From: Phenylobacterium sp.
Lineage (GTDB): Bacteria > Pseudomonadota > Alphaproteobacteria > Caulobacterales > Caulobacteraceae
Length of the DNA: 58,664 nucleotides
NCBI RefSeq assembly: GCF_030693405.1
Contig: NZ_JAUYAW010000059.1
Span: 1 to 58,664 of the forward strand
Reading direction: 5' to 3'
In this document: positions 1 through 8,886 of the stretch, piece after piece
How the letters are laid out: each line of letters starts with the position of its first letter
Numbering within the stretch: position 1 is the stretch's first letter
Position numbers and translations under genes: made by a program
The notes under the pieces: generated by a model
Seen by the model: the letters and a program-made list of their open reading frames with translations, nothing else
Database searches by the model: none
Told to the model about the DNA's origin: nothing

Positions 1-81
1 CTGGGTCTTCGAACCGAACTGGCGGATGGTCATGTCCTCGATCATCCGCTGGCGCAGCGGGGTCGTGGTCGCAGAGGTCAT
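1..81 (-). CDS. Tyrosine recombinase/integrase, N-terminal fragment (runs off left edge)
   Basis: Only the first 27 codons are in the window, read leftwards from an ATG at 81 with a purine-rich AGGAGAT ribosome binding site just upstream. The peptide contains LRQRMIEDMTIRQFG, which resembles the N-terminal SAM-like core-binding domain of phage/transposon tyrosine recombinases, where a short PLRQRMIEDM stretch precedes the helix that contacts DNA. The catalytic domain (R, K, H-x-x-R, Y) would lie outside the window. If correct, this protein cuts and rejoins DNA at specific sites, and the gene could mark the edge of a mobile element. It is the only recombinase here with a normal-looking start; the family assignment rests on a very short stretch. 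Confidence 0.6.
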   Translation of the reverse strand, partial: MTSATTTPLRQRMIEDMTIRQFGSKTQ

Positions 82-251
82 GGGGATCTCCTGTCTGCAG
101 GGTTGATCCCCAATCTTCAGACAGGACCGGCCAAACACCGCGCCAGCCGACCCCTCACAGACCTCTCTCCAGCCCACCCATGCCGCGCGAGCGGCTTAGT
201 CCACTTGGCGCACTGCCGACCTCCCCGCCCGCGCCCAGGACCCTGCGCCGC

Positions 252-878
252 CTACGCCACCACCCCCTCATGGGATCGCGCGAACGCGCGCTGGTAGGCG
301 TCGCGGGAGGTGGTGCGGGTTAGGTAGGTCTGTTCGGCTTCGGTGAGGGTGAAGCCGGCGTGGTTGGCGGCCAGCCTGAGGGCGTAGCTCACCGAGATGT
401 CGGCGGCGGTGAACCGGTCCCCGGCCATGTAGGGCGCGGTGGCGAGCTGTCGCTTGACCAGCATCAGCCGTCGCTCGACGCATTCGCGGGCCCAGCGGGC
501 GCCCCAGTTGTCCCGCTCGGCCTCCGGCGCGATGAAGCCGCTCACCAGGGGCACCATGACCAGGGTCGCCAGGCCCGCCTCGCCCATGTGGAGGAACTGC
601 TGGTAGGCGGGGAAGGCCGAGTCGCCGGGGGCCGGCTGCAACGGCGTGGGTCCGTAGCGGCCCATCAGATATTCCATGATCGCCACGGACTCGACCATGG
701 TGACCTCGCCGTCCTGGATCGCCGGCAGGAAGTCGCCGGGATTGACGGCGAGCCAGGCCGGGTCCTTCTCCGCAGCCAGCATGTCCACCTGCCGGACGCG
801 GTAGGCCACGCCCATCTCCTCCAGCAGCCAGACGACCCTGAGCGACCGAGAGGTCTGTCCGCCCCAAACCGTGATCAT
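252..878 (-). CDS. Glutathione S-transferase family protein
   Basis: A 208-residue cytosolic protein with the two-domain GST layout. Residues 1-80 form a thioredoxin-like domain: it opens MITVWGGQTSRSLRVVW, with the S-x-R region where GSTs carry the glutathione-activating residue, and has the AIQDGEVTMVESVAIMEYL stretch, which matches the conserved cis-Pro/glutathione-gamma-glutamyl 'E-S' segment. Residues 85-208 form the all-helical C-terminal domain, with the ADISVSYAL motif. I chose the ATG at 878 because a longer reading frame to 953 adds a basic tail not seen in GSTs. The substrate cannot be told from sequence. A second, distinct GST lies at 56337-56954. It stands alone, divergent from the subtilase gene. 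Confidence 0.85.
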   Translation of the reverse strand: MITVWGGQTSRSLRVVWLLEEMGVAYRVRQVDMLAAEKDPAWLAVNPGDFLPAIQDGEVTMVESVAIMEYLMGRYGPTPLQPAPGDSAFPAYQQFLHMGEAGLATLVMVPLVSGFIAPEAERDNWGARWARECVERRLMLVKRQLATAPYMAGDRFTAADISVSYALRLAANHAGFTLTEAEQTYLTRTTSRDAYQRAFARSHEGVVA

Positions 879-1051
879 CGTCCTGATCCTCCGCCCGACG
901 ATGATTTCACGGGGCGTCCGTTTTAGAAACGCCCGACCATGGCCGCACGCCATCCGCGGTCGGCCGGGCGCGCAAGCTTGAGTGCAGAAACCCGTATGGG
1001 CCTGCCCGCCAGGGTGGTACCGGTCCCCCGGTAAAGAGGGGGACTAACTGA

Positions 1052-3016
1052 GTGACCATTCGTAACTTTAGCGTGCTGGCCATGGTGGCCGGCGCGGTTG
1101 CGGCTTCGCCTGTCCTGGCGCAGACCGCCCCGATCACCGAGGCGACCGCCAATCAGGGCCTGGTTTTGATCAACGCCCAGGCGGCCAACAGCCTGGGCTA
1201 CACCGGCGCGGGCGTGACCGTCGGGGTGCTGGACAGCGGCATTGACGCCACCCATCCGGACCTGAGACCCAACCTCGCCACTTTCTCGTATGACGGGAAC
1301 ACCGGCGGGCCGGCGCTGCAGGACTACGACATGCACGGCACTCATGTGTCGGGCATCATCGCTGCGGCCCGCAATGGGGCCGGCGTGCAGGGCGTGGCCT
1401 ATGACGCCAAGCTCGCCCTGATGGTGCCGAGGACTGAAGCCGGCGACGGCGAGACGCAGGCCGACCTGGCCATCGCCGACGTCTATGGCCGGGCGCTGAA
1501 CGCCAATGTGCGGATTTTCAACAATTCCTGGGGCTTCGACTACTACACCGGCACGCCGCAGGGCCGGGCCATGCTCAACACGGTGATGCGGGGGCAGATC
1601 GAGGTGTTCAAGCGCGCCGTGGCGCTGGACTCGGTGATCGTTTTCTCCACCGGCAACGAATACCAGAGCCAGCCGAACACCCAGGCGGGCCTGCCCTATT
1701 ATGTCCCTGAGCTGGCGCGCAACTGGCTGGCGGTGACGGCGGTCGACCTGTCGGGCGAGATCGTCGACTACGCCAACCACTGCGGCCTGGCCGCGGCCTG
1801 GTGCCTGGCCGCGCCGGGCGGCGACGGCGAGGCGGCCGGCATCGTCTCGACGGTGCCGCTGGACCAGGGGGGCTATGATCGCTCCTCGGGCACCTCCATG
1901 GCCGCGCCGCATGTCACCGGCGCCGTGGCCGTGGCCCGGCAGATGTTCCCCACCGCCTCGGGCGCCGACCTGGCCAGGTTTGTCCTGGTCACGGCCACCG
2001 ATGTGGGCGCGGCCGGGCTGGACCCCGTCTATGGCTGGGGCCTCTTGAACATGGGCAATATGGCCGCCGCCCGGTCGGGCCTGGGCGCCGGCCTCGCCGC
2101 CCAGAGCGCCTGGGCCGCCGATCAGGGCCAGGCGGTCATGCTGCAGAGCCTTGATGGCCGGCTGAAGAGCCAGGGCGCGCCCGGCGCCTGGGCCGCCGCC
2201 CAGGGCGGCCGCAGCCGCCACGATGGCGCAGCGATGGTCCCTGGGGCCGAGGCCGACAGCCTTGGCCTGATGGCAGGCTATGACATGGCCGTCGGCGAGG
2301 CCGCGAAGGTCGGCGCGGCCCTGTCCTGGACCACCACGGACCTGGACGAACGGGGCGGCGCCAACAGCGCCAAGGTCGAAGCCCTCACCCTGGCGGCCTA
2401 TGGCGCGGCCACCCACGGCCAGCTGTTCGTCGATGGCTCGGCCGGGATTCATCGCCGCGACTACAGCCTGACCCGGGCGGGTGTGGCCGGCGCGGCCGGC
2501 ACCGTGCTGGGCGCCCAGGGGCTTACCGGCCGGGCTGAGACCGAGGGCTATGGCTTGTTCGTCGATGGCCGCGTCGGCCTGATCGTGCCGGTGGGCCAGG
2601 TCGCCCTGCGCCCGTTCGTGCATGGCCAGGTTTCGCACCAGGCCTTTGACGGCTTCACCGAGACGGGCGCCGATGTCTTCGCCCTGACGATCGAGGATGT
2701 GGAGCTGACCCGTTATCAGGCGGGGCCTGGGCTGGAGGTTCTGCTGCCGCCGCGGGCCATGGGGTCGGCGCGGGTGTCGGGCGACCTGTCGGTCCGCTAC
2801 GCCGCAAGCTGGGGCGACACCGACTACCGGGTGAACGCCGCCATGCTGGGCGCGCGGGTCGGCGGACAGCTGGGCGAGCTGGACGATCCCGTGACCCTGG
2901 CCGGCGGCCTGTCCGCCGCCTGGGGCGCCGTGGAGAGCTCAGTGCGCGGTTTCTATGCCGAGGCCGGCGACCAGGACTCCGCAGGCGTCAGCCTGGGCGT
3001 CCGGGTGACGTTCTAA
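1052..3016 (+). CDS. Subtilisin-like (S8) serine protease with autotransporter domain
   Basis: A 654-residue exported protease. Residues 1-24 are a signal peptide ending at VLAQ. The S8 catalytic domain follows with its triad visible: Asp in VLDSGID, His in HGTHVSGI and Ser in GTSMAAPHVTGA, plus the oxyanion-hole Asn region FNNSWGF. From about residue 380 the sequence changes to a Gly/Ala-rich beta-barrel domain that ends in LGVRVTF, the alternating pattern with terminal Phe typical of autotransporter barrels inserted by the BAM complex. The start is a GTG at 1052; no upstream in-frame ATG fits the signal peptide. The protease is likely displayed on, or released from, the outer membrane. It ends at a hairpin shared with the convergent hydrolase. 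Confidence 0.9.
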   Translation: MTIRNFSVLAMVAGAVAASPVLAQTAPITEATANQGLVLINAQAANSLGYTGAGVTVGVLDSGIDATHPDLRPNLATFSYDGNTGGPALQDYDMHGTHVSGIIAAARNGAGVQGVAYDAKLALMVPRTEAGDGETQADLAIADVYGRALNANVRIFNNSWGFDYYTGTPQGRAMLNTVMRGQIEVFKRAVALDSVIVFSTGNEYQSQPNTQAGLPYYVPELARNWLAVTAVDLSGEIVDYANHCGLAAAWCLAAPGGDGEAAGIVSTVPLDQGGYDRSSGTSMAAPHVTGAVAVARQMFPTASGADLARFVLVTATDVGAAGLDPVYGWGLLNMGNMAAARSGLGAGLAAQSAWAADQGQAVMLQSLDGRLKSQGAPGAWAAAQGGRSRHDGAAMVPGAEADSLGLMAGYDMAVGEAAKVGAALSWTTTDLDERGGANSAKVEALTLAAYGAATHGQLFVDGSAGIHRRDYSLTRAGVAGAAGTVLGAQGLTGRAETEGYGLFVDGRVGLIVPVGQVALRPFVHGQVSHQAFDGFTETGADVFALTIEDVELTRYQAGPGLEVLLPPRAMGSARVSGDLSVRYAASWGDTDYRVNAAMLGARVGGQLGELDDPVTLAGGLSAAWGAVESSVRGFYAEAGDQDSAGVSLGVRVTF

Positions 3017-3026
3017 GGAATAGCGT

Positions 3027-3058
3027 CTGGCGGGGTGGGGCCTCCCCTACTCCGCCAG
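3027..3058. terminator. Bidirectional hairpin between convergent genes
   Basis: A stem of about 14 base pairs (CTGGCGGGGTGGGG pairing with a CCCC...CCGCCAG arm, two G-U pairs) with a short loop. It lies between the subtilase stop and the last codons of the convergent hydrolase. There is no T tract on either side, so factor-independent termination is uncertain. Confidence 0.45.
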
Positions 3059-3913
3059 GAAGCCTTCGGTCTCGGCCATGAACGACTCCAGCTGGTCGTG
3101 GTGCACCCAGTGGCCGGCGCCTTCGAAGTTCACCAGGCGGGCGTTCTTGAAGTGCTTGATGCGGCCATCGGCCTCGGGGTCTGAGGCCCAGGACTCCTCG
3201 CCGCGCATGAGCAGGACCGGGCAGGTGATCTGGCTCCACAGATAGTGCTGGTCGGCGTGGGACAGGCCGCCCATCCCCCAGCGGGAGTGGTTGTCGAACT
3301 TCCAGCTGTAGGTGCCGTCCTCGTTCTGATGGGCGCCATAGATGGTCAGGTGCCGGGCCTGTTCGGGGGAGAGGTGCGGGTTCTCCTCGGCCATGCGGGC
3401 ATAGGCCTCGTCCAGGGTGGCGTAGCGGCGCGGCGTGCGGCCGGAATTCTTGCGGCGGTCCTCGATCCAGTCGCGCAGGCGCTGGTCCACCGTGCGGCTG
3501 GCCTGTTCAGCCATGACGGCGGGCGACGGGCCCAGACCCTCGATGGCGACGATCTTCTTCACCGCGTCCGGATAGGCGCCGCAATAGTTGAGCGCGATGC
3601 CTGCGCCCATCGAATGGGCGATGATGGTGACGGGGGCCAGGCCCTTCTGATGCACGATCTGGGCGATGTCGTAGATATAGGCGCCCATGTCATAGCCGCC
3701 GCCGATGGCCCAGGCGCTGTCGCCATGGCCGCGCAGGTCGGGCGCAATGATGTGGTAGCGGTCACGCAGGCGCTGGGCCACCCAGTCCCAGTTGCGGCAA
3801 TGGTCGCGGCCGCCATGCACCAGCAGCAGGGGCTCGGCCCCCTCATTGCCCCAGTCCACATAGTGCAGGCGCAGGCGCTGGGAGAAGTAGAAGTGCGAGG
3901 TGGGGCCTTCCAT
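3047..3913 (-). CDS. Alpha/beta hydrolase
   Basis: A 288-residue cytosolic alpha/beta-hydrolase-fold protein. Visible landmarks are the oxyanion-hole segment LLLVHGGRDHCRNWD, the dynamic DLRGHGDS turn, the nucleophile elbow AHSMGAG (Ser), an acid in MRGEESWASDPE, and the catalytic His in GAGHWVHHDQ near the C terminus. No signal peptide. The ATG at 3913 begins MEGPTSHFYF, which fits the family; the longer frame to 3982 adds an unrelated tail. The substrate (ester, epoxide or lactone) is not predictable from the sequence. It is convergent with the subtilase gene and lies just downstream of a small acidic protein on the same strand. Confidence 0.85.
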   Translation of the reverse strand: MEGPTSHFYFSQRLRLHYVDWGNEGAEPLLLVHGGRDHCRNWDWVAQRLRDRYHIIAPDLRGHGDSAWAIGGGYDMGAYIYDIAQIVHQKGLAPVTIIAHSMGAGIALNYCGAYPDAVKKIVAIEGLGPSPAVMAEQASRTVDQRLRDWIEDRRKNSGRTPRRYATLDEAYARMAEENPHLSPEQARHLTIYGAHQNEDGTYSWKFDNHSRWGMGGLSHADQHYLWSQITCPVLLMRGEESWASDPEADGRIKHFKNARLVNFEGAGHWVHHDQLESFMAETEGFLAE

Positions 3914-4000
3914 GGCGCGTCGTCTCCCGGCGGTTTCGAAGTCTCTGGCGTGGGGCTTTAGCACGACGTCGGCGCGGGCCAAGGGCCAGGCCTTGGCGAG

Positions 4001-4420
4001 TCAGTCCTCGGACTCGGCGCCGTCGATGGCCCGGTCCACCAGGTCGCGCCAGGTGGGGTCGGTGTCGTCCACCAGGTCCACGTCCTCCAGCAGGGCCACA
4101 GCCGCATCGCCATCGGGCAGGATGAGGCCAAGCACCTCCATGATTTCTCCGTCGGCGTTGGTGTGGACCTCGGCCTGGACGGCCACGGCGGCCTGCTCGC
4201 CATCCTCCTCCCACCAGATCACCGGCTGGGGCAGTTCCATCTCCAGCACCCGGGCCTCGGTGGTGTCGCCGAGCGCGAAGACCGCCCGGCGGGCCTGCAC
4301 ATCGTCCAGCGTGGCCACAGCCGCGGTGAAGGGTGTCAGCCGGCGCCAATCCTCGGCGTCATAGCCGCCGCCTTCGGGCTCGTCGTCGGCCCCGGGGCGG
4401 TCGTCAGGATCGGTGGTCAT
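4001..4420 (-). CDS. Small acidic hypothetical protein
   Basis: 139 residues, strongly acidic throughout and with no signal peptide or membrane segment. The N-terminal 25 residues are Asp/Glu/Gly-rich and probably disordered. The rest looks like a compact alpha/beta domain (VIWWEEDGEQAAVAVQAEVHT, then ILPDGDAAVALLEDVDL). I do not recognise a family. The ATG at 4420 is preferred over a GTG at 4426 because the AAGGA ribosome binding site sits at better spacing. It is flanked by corA and the alpha/beta hydrolase on the same strand, so the three may be co-transcribed. Confidence 0.65.
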   Translation of the reverse strand: MTTDPDDRPGADDEPEGGGYDAEDWRRLTPFTAAVATLDDVQARRAVFALGDTTEARVLEMELPQPVIWWEEDGEQAAVAVQAEVHTNADGEIMEVLGLILPDGDAAVALLEDVDLVDDTDPTWRDLVDRAIDGAESED

Positions 4421-4453
4421 GGGCACAGGGTCCTTCTTGGGCGTCCAGACCGG

Positions 4454-5425
4454 TCACAGCCACTTGGAGCGCCTGAAGCCGAGATAGAGGGAGGTGCAGA
4501 TCGCGGCGATCACCGCCAGGACGGCGGGATAGCCGTAGCGCCAGTGAAGCTCTGGCAGGTAGTCGAAGTTCATTCCGTAGATGCCGGCGATGGCCGTGGG
4601 CACGGCCAGGATAGCGGCCCAGGCCGCCAGCCGGCGGGTGATCACGCCCTGGCGCTGCTGCTCCAGGAGGTTGGAGACCTCGAACACCGAGGTCAGGGTT
4701 TCGCGCAGGGCGCCGACCCTGGAGTTCACCCGGCGGGCATGGTCGCGGATGTCGCGGAAATAGGGTCGCACCTCGGGGTCGATGCCGGGAAATTCCAGTC
4801 GCTCCAGCCGGCTGGCGGCCTCTTCCATCGGTCCCAGGACCCGCTCGAAGCGCAGCAACTCGCGGCGCAGCTGGAACAGGGCGCGGATCTCGGCCCGGCT
4901 GAGGAAGGTGTCGAGCGCCCGTTGCTCCATGGACAGCACCGCCTCCTCCGCATGGTCAACGATGGGGGTGTAGCCATCGACCACGAAGTCGAGGATGGCG
5001 TGAAGCACATAGTCGGGGCCGTGGTTCAACAGGGCCGGCGAGGCCTCCAGGTGAGCGCGGAGGTTCACATGGCCTCGGGCCGAGCCGTGCCGCACGGTGA
5101 TGATGTGGCCGGCGCCCAGGAAGATGTGGGTCTCGCCGTACTGGATCACCGTCTCGCCCTCGTCGATCTGGGCGGTGCGGGCGACGACGAACAGCTCATT
5201 CCCGTAGGTCTCGACCTTGGGCAGCTGGTGGGCCGAAAGCGCGTCCTCCACCGCCAGCGGGTGCAGGTTGAAGCGGGCCTGCAGGGTGCGAAGCTCGGCC
5301 TCGTCCGGCTCCAGGAGGCCGATCCAGACGAACTCGCCTGGGCCAAGCGCCAAGCCATCGGCGCTCAGCGAGGCTTCCCGGACCCGCAGGCCGTCCTTGT
5401 AGACATAGGCGGCGACGATGCTCAT
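4454..5425 (-). CDS. corA: CorA family divalent-cation transporter
   Basis: A 323-residue magnesium/cobalt (or zinc) channel-type transporter of the CorA family. The large N-terminal cytoplasmic domain is followed by long helices (residues about 150-255) and two C-terminal membrane helices. The signature YGMNF, the selectivity loop of CorA pores, follows the first of these (AAILAVPTAIAGIYGMNF), and the second ends close to the basic C terminus RRSKWL. Length matches the family (310-330). The ATG at 5425 is 20 bases after the stop of the SDR gene, so the two are probably co-transcribed. Whether it is CorA (Mg/Co) or ZntB-like (Zn) cannot be decided from the loop. Confidence 0.9.
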   Translation of the reverse strand: MSIVAAYVYKDGLRVREASLSADGLALGPGEFVWIGLLEPDEAELRTLQARFNLHPLAVEDALSAHQLPKVETYGNELFVVARTAQIDEGETVIQYGETHIFLGAGHIITVRHGSARGHVNLRAHLEASPALLNHGPDYVLHAILDFVVDGYTPIVDHAEEAVLSMEQRALDTFLSRAEIRALFQLRRELLRFERVLGPMEEAASRLERLEFPGIDPEVRPYFRDIRDHARRVNSRVGALRETLTSVFEVSNLLEQQRQGVITRRLAAWAAILAVPTAIAGIYGMNFDYLPELHWRYGYPAVLAVIAAICTSLYLGFRRSKWL

Positions 5426-5445
5426 GGGGCTGGGCTCATGGGACT

Positions 5446-6180
5446 CTATCGCACAAAGCTGGCGCCGTTTACGTCCAGCACGGCGCCGGTCATGGAGGCC
5501 GGGGCGTCGAGGGCCAGATAGGTCGCCACGCTGGCCACCTCGCCGGGCTGAGCGACGCGGCCGAGGGGGATGTCGGCCAGCAGCTTGTCCCCGCCCCGGC
5601 TGGCCAGATAGTCCTGCGCCATGCCGGTCATCACATAGCCGGGGCAGATGGCGAAGGCGGCCAGGCCCTGGCCGGCATAGCCGCGGGCGATGGACTTGGT
5701 CATGGCCACCATGCCGGCTTTGGACGCCGCATAATGCCAGTGGGCCGGCGAATCCCCGCGATAGGCCGCCCGGCTGGCCACATTGACGATCCGACCGCGA
5801 AGGCCCCCGGCGTCCGGCTCGCGCCCTTGAGCGTGCAGCACCATGCGGCGGCAGAGGTCGGCCGAGGCCTGCAGATTGATCTGCAGGGTTCGGGTCCAGC
5901 TGGCCTGCCATTCGGCGTCCGGCGCCTCGACGGAAATGGCTTCGAAGACGCCGGCGTTGTTGATCAGCACGTCGATGCGGCCGTCCAGGGCGGCGAGCGC
6001 CGCCTCCCACAGCCCGTCGCCGGCGCCCGACTCGCTGAGGTCGGCGGCCAGGATGCCGGGCGTGGCGCGCGTACCGTGCCCGATGACCCTGGCGCCGCGG
6101 GCGCTGAGAGCTTCGAGGATGGCTGCCCCGATGCCGCGGGTGGCGCCGGTGACGAGGATGTGGGGCGGGGACTCAGGCAT
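5446..6180 (-). CDS. Short-chain dehydrogenase/reductase (SDR)
   Basis: A 244-residue classical SDR. The Rossmann glycine motif TGATRGIG is at residues 11-18, the NNAG motif (INNAGVFE) follows, then the catalytic Ser (VNVASRAAY) and Y-x-x-x-K (HYAASKAG). The GASFVR C terminus matches FabG-like enzymes that close a substrate pocket. The N-terminal cofactor region (ARVIGHGTR) suggests NADP(H) use because of the basic residue after strand two. The substrate is unknown. The start at 6180 gives the standard length. It leads the corA pair. Confidence 0.88.
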   Translation of the reverse strand: MPESPPHILVTGATRGIGAAILEALSARGARVIGHGTRATPGILAADLSESGAGDGLWEAALAALDGRIDVLINNAGVFEAISVEAPDAEWQASWTRTLQINLQASADLCRRMVLHAQGREPDAGGLRGRIVNVASRAAYRGDSPAHWHYAASKAGMVAMTKSIARGYAGQGLAAFAICPGYVMTGMAQDYLASRGGDKLLADIPLGRVAQPGEVASVATYLALDAPASMTGAVLDVNGASFVR

Positions 6181-6232
6181 GGTGCAAACCTAGCCGGGAG
6201 ACCCCCGCCCCCGCCAGGGCGAGCTTGAGGGG

Positions 6233-6751
6233 TCAGCGCGCGTCGCGTCGGGCCTGGGCCACAGCGCCAGCCTTGCGCTGGCGGCCCCGCTCCATGGGCC
6301 GCATCAGATTCTCGCGGCGCTGGCTGGCGGCCTTGCGCATGCCCTTGTGGGCATGACGGCTGTTGGGGGTAGCCGCAGCCTTGGAGTCCGTCTTCATCTG
6401 CATGGCGCGCTGGGCGTTCTGGGTCATCTCCACCCGGGCGGCCATCTTGCGGCGGCGTTCCAACTCGCCATTGGCTCGGCGCAGGGCCATGGACAGGACG
6501 GCGAGCTTGGTCTTGGAGCCGTCATCCTTGGCCGAGGGCGCCGCGCCGCGGGCCTCGCCCTTGCCGCGCATTTCGCGTCGGCGTTGATGGGCCATGTCGC
6601 GGGCCTTGTTGCGCCGCTCGCGCACGAGGCGGGTCAGGTCGCGCAGATCTTCGTCCGAGGTCTCCTGGATTTCCGGGTGGTGGGTCCGGCTGACCAGGTC
6701 CTGTTCGTCGCCGCTTAGGGCGCGTGCTTCTTCCTTGCGTGTGATCGCCAT
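6233..6751 (-). CDS. Conserved basic hypothetical protein
   Basis: 172 residues, very rich in Arg and Lys and predicted to be mostly helical or disordered. The start MAITRKEEARALSGDEQDLV followed by HHPEIQ and DLRDLTRLVRERRNKA recalls a conserved alphaproteobacterial unknown family. The second half is a low-complexity Arg/Ala/Met stretch that might bind nucleic acid. The ATG at 6751 is chosen because the upstream in-frame extension has unrelated composition. No function can be assigned. It is divergent from the two small genes at 6975-7320. Confidence 0.6.
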   Translation of the reverse strand: MAITRKEEARALSGDEQDLVSRTHHPEIQETSDEDLRDLTRLVRERRNKARDMAHQRRREMRGKGEARGAAPSAKDDGSKTKLAVLSMALRRANGELERRRKMAARVEMTQNAQRAMQMKTDSKAAATPNSRHAHKGMRKAASQRRENLMRPMERGRQRKAGAVAQARRDAR

Positions 6752-6974
6752 GGGTCTCTTTCGTTCTACGCGGGCCAGGGCCCGCAGATGCCGTCGCCAG
6801 ATTGCGACGACCGGCCGCCACCGCAGAGACAACGCACAGCCAAGGCTGAGGCTGCGACCCGAGCGGCGAGACCGCGCTATGACTTGAACTCCGACAAGGG
6901 CGCCCGGACGTGCTAGGGTCTGGGTCATCGCCCCGCGGATCCGCCCGCTGGCCCAGGCCCGAAAGGCCGCCATC

Positions 6975-7106
6975 ATGAAAATCTACGACTCGCGTCTGCA
7001 GGCGCCGGCGCGCCGCGACCTCACCGATCCGCGCTCCACCGCCCCGGCCAACACCCCGCAGCAGACGCCCCGGCCGATGCTGAACGACCGCCGCAGCACG
7101 CGCTGA
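6975..7106 (+). CDS. Small hypothetical protein (43 residues)
   Basis: A short reading frame opening MKIYDSRLQAPARRDLTDPR and ending in RRSTR, with an ATG at 6975 and a TGA seven bases before the next gene's ATG. It is Pro/Arg-rich and probably unstructured, with no signal peptide. The close spacing to the following gene suggests translational coupling. I do not recognise it, and a coding role is inferred only from spacing and orderly codon use. Confidence 0.4.
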   Translation: MKIYDSRLQAPARRDLTDPRSTAPANTPQQTPRPMLNDRRSTR

Positions 7107-7113
7107 TCCGCCC

Positions 7114-7320
7114 ATGAGTGATCTGACTGAAGGCCAGCTGCACGCGCTCGAGAACCTCAGCCGCAAGAAGTCCGGGGGCGAGGCGCCGTTCCTGAACATC
7201 CGCGACGCTCAGGTGCTGGTGGAGCTGGGTCTGGCCGCACGCAGCCGCCAGGGTTGGGACATCACGCCTGAGGGGCAACGCCTGCTCGCGCCGCCGCCCA
7301 GCTCCGACAACCAGCGCTGA
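7114..7320 (+). CDS. Small hypothetical protein, possible winged-helix fold
   Basis: 68 residues. The order of elements (helix LTEGQLHALENLSRK, helix IRDAQVLVELGLAARS, then a turn and QGWDITPEGQRLL) resembles a minimal winged-helix domain, in which TPEGQRLL is a pattern seen at the wing of many MarR/PadR-like or DUF proteins. No other domain is present. It lies seven bases after the 43-residue gene and is convergent with the ABC transporter genes. A DNA-binding role is inference only. Confidence 0.6.
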   Translation: MSDLTEGQLHALENLSRKKSGGEAPFLNIRDAQVLVELGLAARSRQGWDITPEGQRLLAPPPSSDNQR

Positions 7321-7332
7321 GCGGCGCGAGCT

Positions 7333-8886
7333 TCAGTCCAGTCCGAGCTTCTGGGACAGGGACCGGGCCGCCTCCACCGGCCGCAGCTTGTCGACGTCGC
7401 GATCGACGCTGTAGTTGGCGTCGCGCATGGCCTCCACCGAAATGGCCCCGATCAACGGGCGCAGGGCCGCCAGAAGCCGCGCATCGTTCACCCGGTCGGG
7501 CGCAATCAGCACCACGGCGTCATAGGGCGGCAGGGCCTGACGCGGGTCGGACAGGGTGACCAGATTGTCGGCGGCGATCCGACCGTCGCTGGAGAAGGCC
7601 GAAATCACGTCCACATCTCCGGACGTCACCGCCCGGAACATGAAGGTCGGCTGATAGGATCGCCGGGCGCGGAAGTTGAACCCATAGGCCTCATTGATCG
7701 CCGTCCACTCCGGCCTTGCGAAGAACTCCAGGTCGCCGCCCATGGTCAGGCCTCCGGAGCGCCGGGCCAGATCATCCAGGCTCTCGATCCCGAGCGCGGT
7801 GGCGCGATCCTGGCGCATGGCCAGGGCGTAGGCGTTCTCGAACCCGAGGGAGCCCAGGACCAGCACCCCGTCCCGCTCGGCCAGTTCCCGGGTCAGCTCA
7901 TCGAGCACGGCCTCACGCCCGGGATTGTCCTCCCGGTTCAGCACATTGGCCCAGAGCGTGCCGGAATAGTCGACATAGACGTCCAGTTCGCCCGACGCCA
8001 AGGCACGGTAGGCGATGGCGGACCCCAGATCCTCTTTCATCCGCGCCTCGCCGCCAAGGTCCTCGATCCGCTCGGCCATCATCTCGGCCAGGATGTACTG
8101 CTCGGAGAAGTTCTTGGCCCCGACCACATAGCTGGCGGGCTTGCCGAAACTGATGAGCGGGGTAAGGGCGACGATGATCCCGATCAGGATGCCGGCCGCG
8201 CCGATCGCTACGCGCTTGATGTCGCGCTTGGCGGCGCCGGCCTCGATCAGGCCCAGCAGCTGGTCGGTGACCATGGCGAGCAGGGCCGAGGCCCCGCAGC
8301 CGAACAACACCAGCACCCAGTTCTCGGTCTGCAGGCCTGAAAAGATGTAGTTGCCCAGGCTGGTCTGGCCGACCGGCGTGGACAGGGTCGCGGCCCCAAT
8401 GGTCCAGACCGCGGCGGTGCGCACGCCGGCCATGATGACCGGCGCGGCGAGCGGCAGCTCCACTTGGAACAGCCGCTGGCGGGGCGTCATGCCGACGCCC
8501 TCGGCCGCCTGGATGATGGCGGGGCTGACCGAGAGAATGCCGGTGGTCCCGTTCCGCACGATGGGCAGCATCGAATAGAGGGTGAGCGCCAAGAGGGCCG
8601 GGAGGAAACCGAGCGCCGAGAAGCCGTAGCCGATCAGGTCCTCGCTGGCCGCCGAGATCACCAGCAGCAGCGGGAAGAATAGCGCCAGCAGGGCCAGGCT
8701 CGGGATGGTCTGGATCAGGCTCGCGCCGGCCAGCACCGGCCAGCGGATATGGCGGTTGCGGCTGGCGGCGACGGCCAGCGGCAGGCTGATCAGCAGGCCA
8801 AGCCCCAGCGCAGAGGCGCTGAGCAGGACGTGCCAGGCGAGATATTCCGGCAGGCGCGCAAACGCCGCCTCCACCTGCGGGCTCAT
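7333..8886 (-). CDS. ABC transporter permease fused to glycine-betaine/choline-type binding protein
   Basis: 517 residues in two parts. Residues 1-235 are a permease with about six membrane helices and the EAA-like cytoplasmic loop (AAEGVGMTPRQRLFQVELPLAAP) that docks on the ATPase. Residues 240-517 are an OpuAC-type substrate-binding domain beginning SYVVGAKNFSEQYILAEMM, with a YSGTLW segment typical of quaternary-amine binders. The two are joined by a membrane helix, so the binding domain would be tethered on the periplasmic face. This fused layout is known in osmoprotectant (OpuC/OsmU-like) importers. The start overlaps the stop of the ATPase gene by four bases (ATGA), a sign of one operon. 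The ligand may be glycine betaine, choline or a related compound. Confidence 0.88.
   Translation of the reverse strand: MSPQVEAAFARLPEYLAWHVLLSASALGLGLLISLPLAVAASRNRHIRWPVLAGASLIQTIPSLALLALFFPLLLVISAASEDLIGYGFSALGFLPALLALTLYSMLPIVRNGTTGILSVSPAIIQAAEGVGMTPRQRLFQVELPLAAPVIMAGVRTAAVWTIGAATLSTPVGQTSLGNYIFSGLQTENWVLVLFGCGASALLAMVTDQLLGLIEAGAAKRDIKRVAIGAAGILIGIIVALTPLISFGKPASYVVGAKNFSEQYILAEMMAERIEDLGGEARMKEDLGSAIAYRALASGELDVYVDYSGTLWANVLNREDNPGREAVLDELTRELAERDGVLVLGSLGFENAYALAMRQDRATALGIESLDDLARRSGGLTMGGDLEFFARPEWTAINEAYGFNFRARRSYQPTFMFRAVTSGDVDVISAFSSDGRIAADNLVTLSDPRQALPPYDAVVLIAPDRVNDARLLAALRPLIGAISVEAMRDANYSVDRDVDKLRPVEAARSLSQKLGLD

Noticed and set aside
103..297. 64-codon plus-strand frame between the integrase and the GST
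   Set aside because: Low-complexity Pro/Arg/Ala composition, overlaps the 3' end of the GST and has no ribosome binding site.
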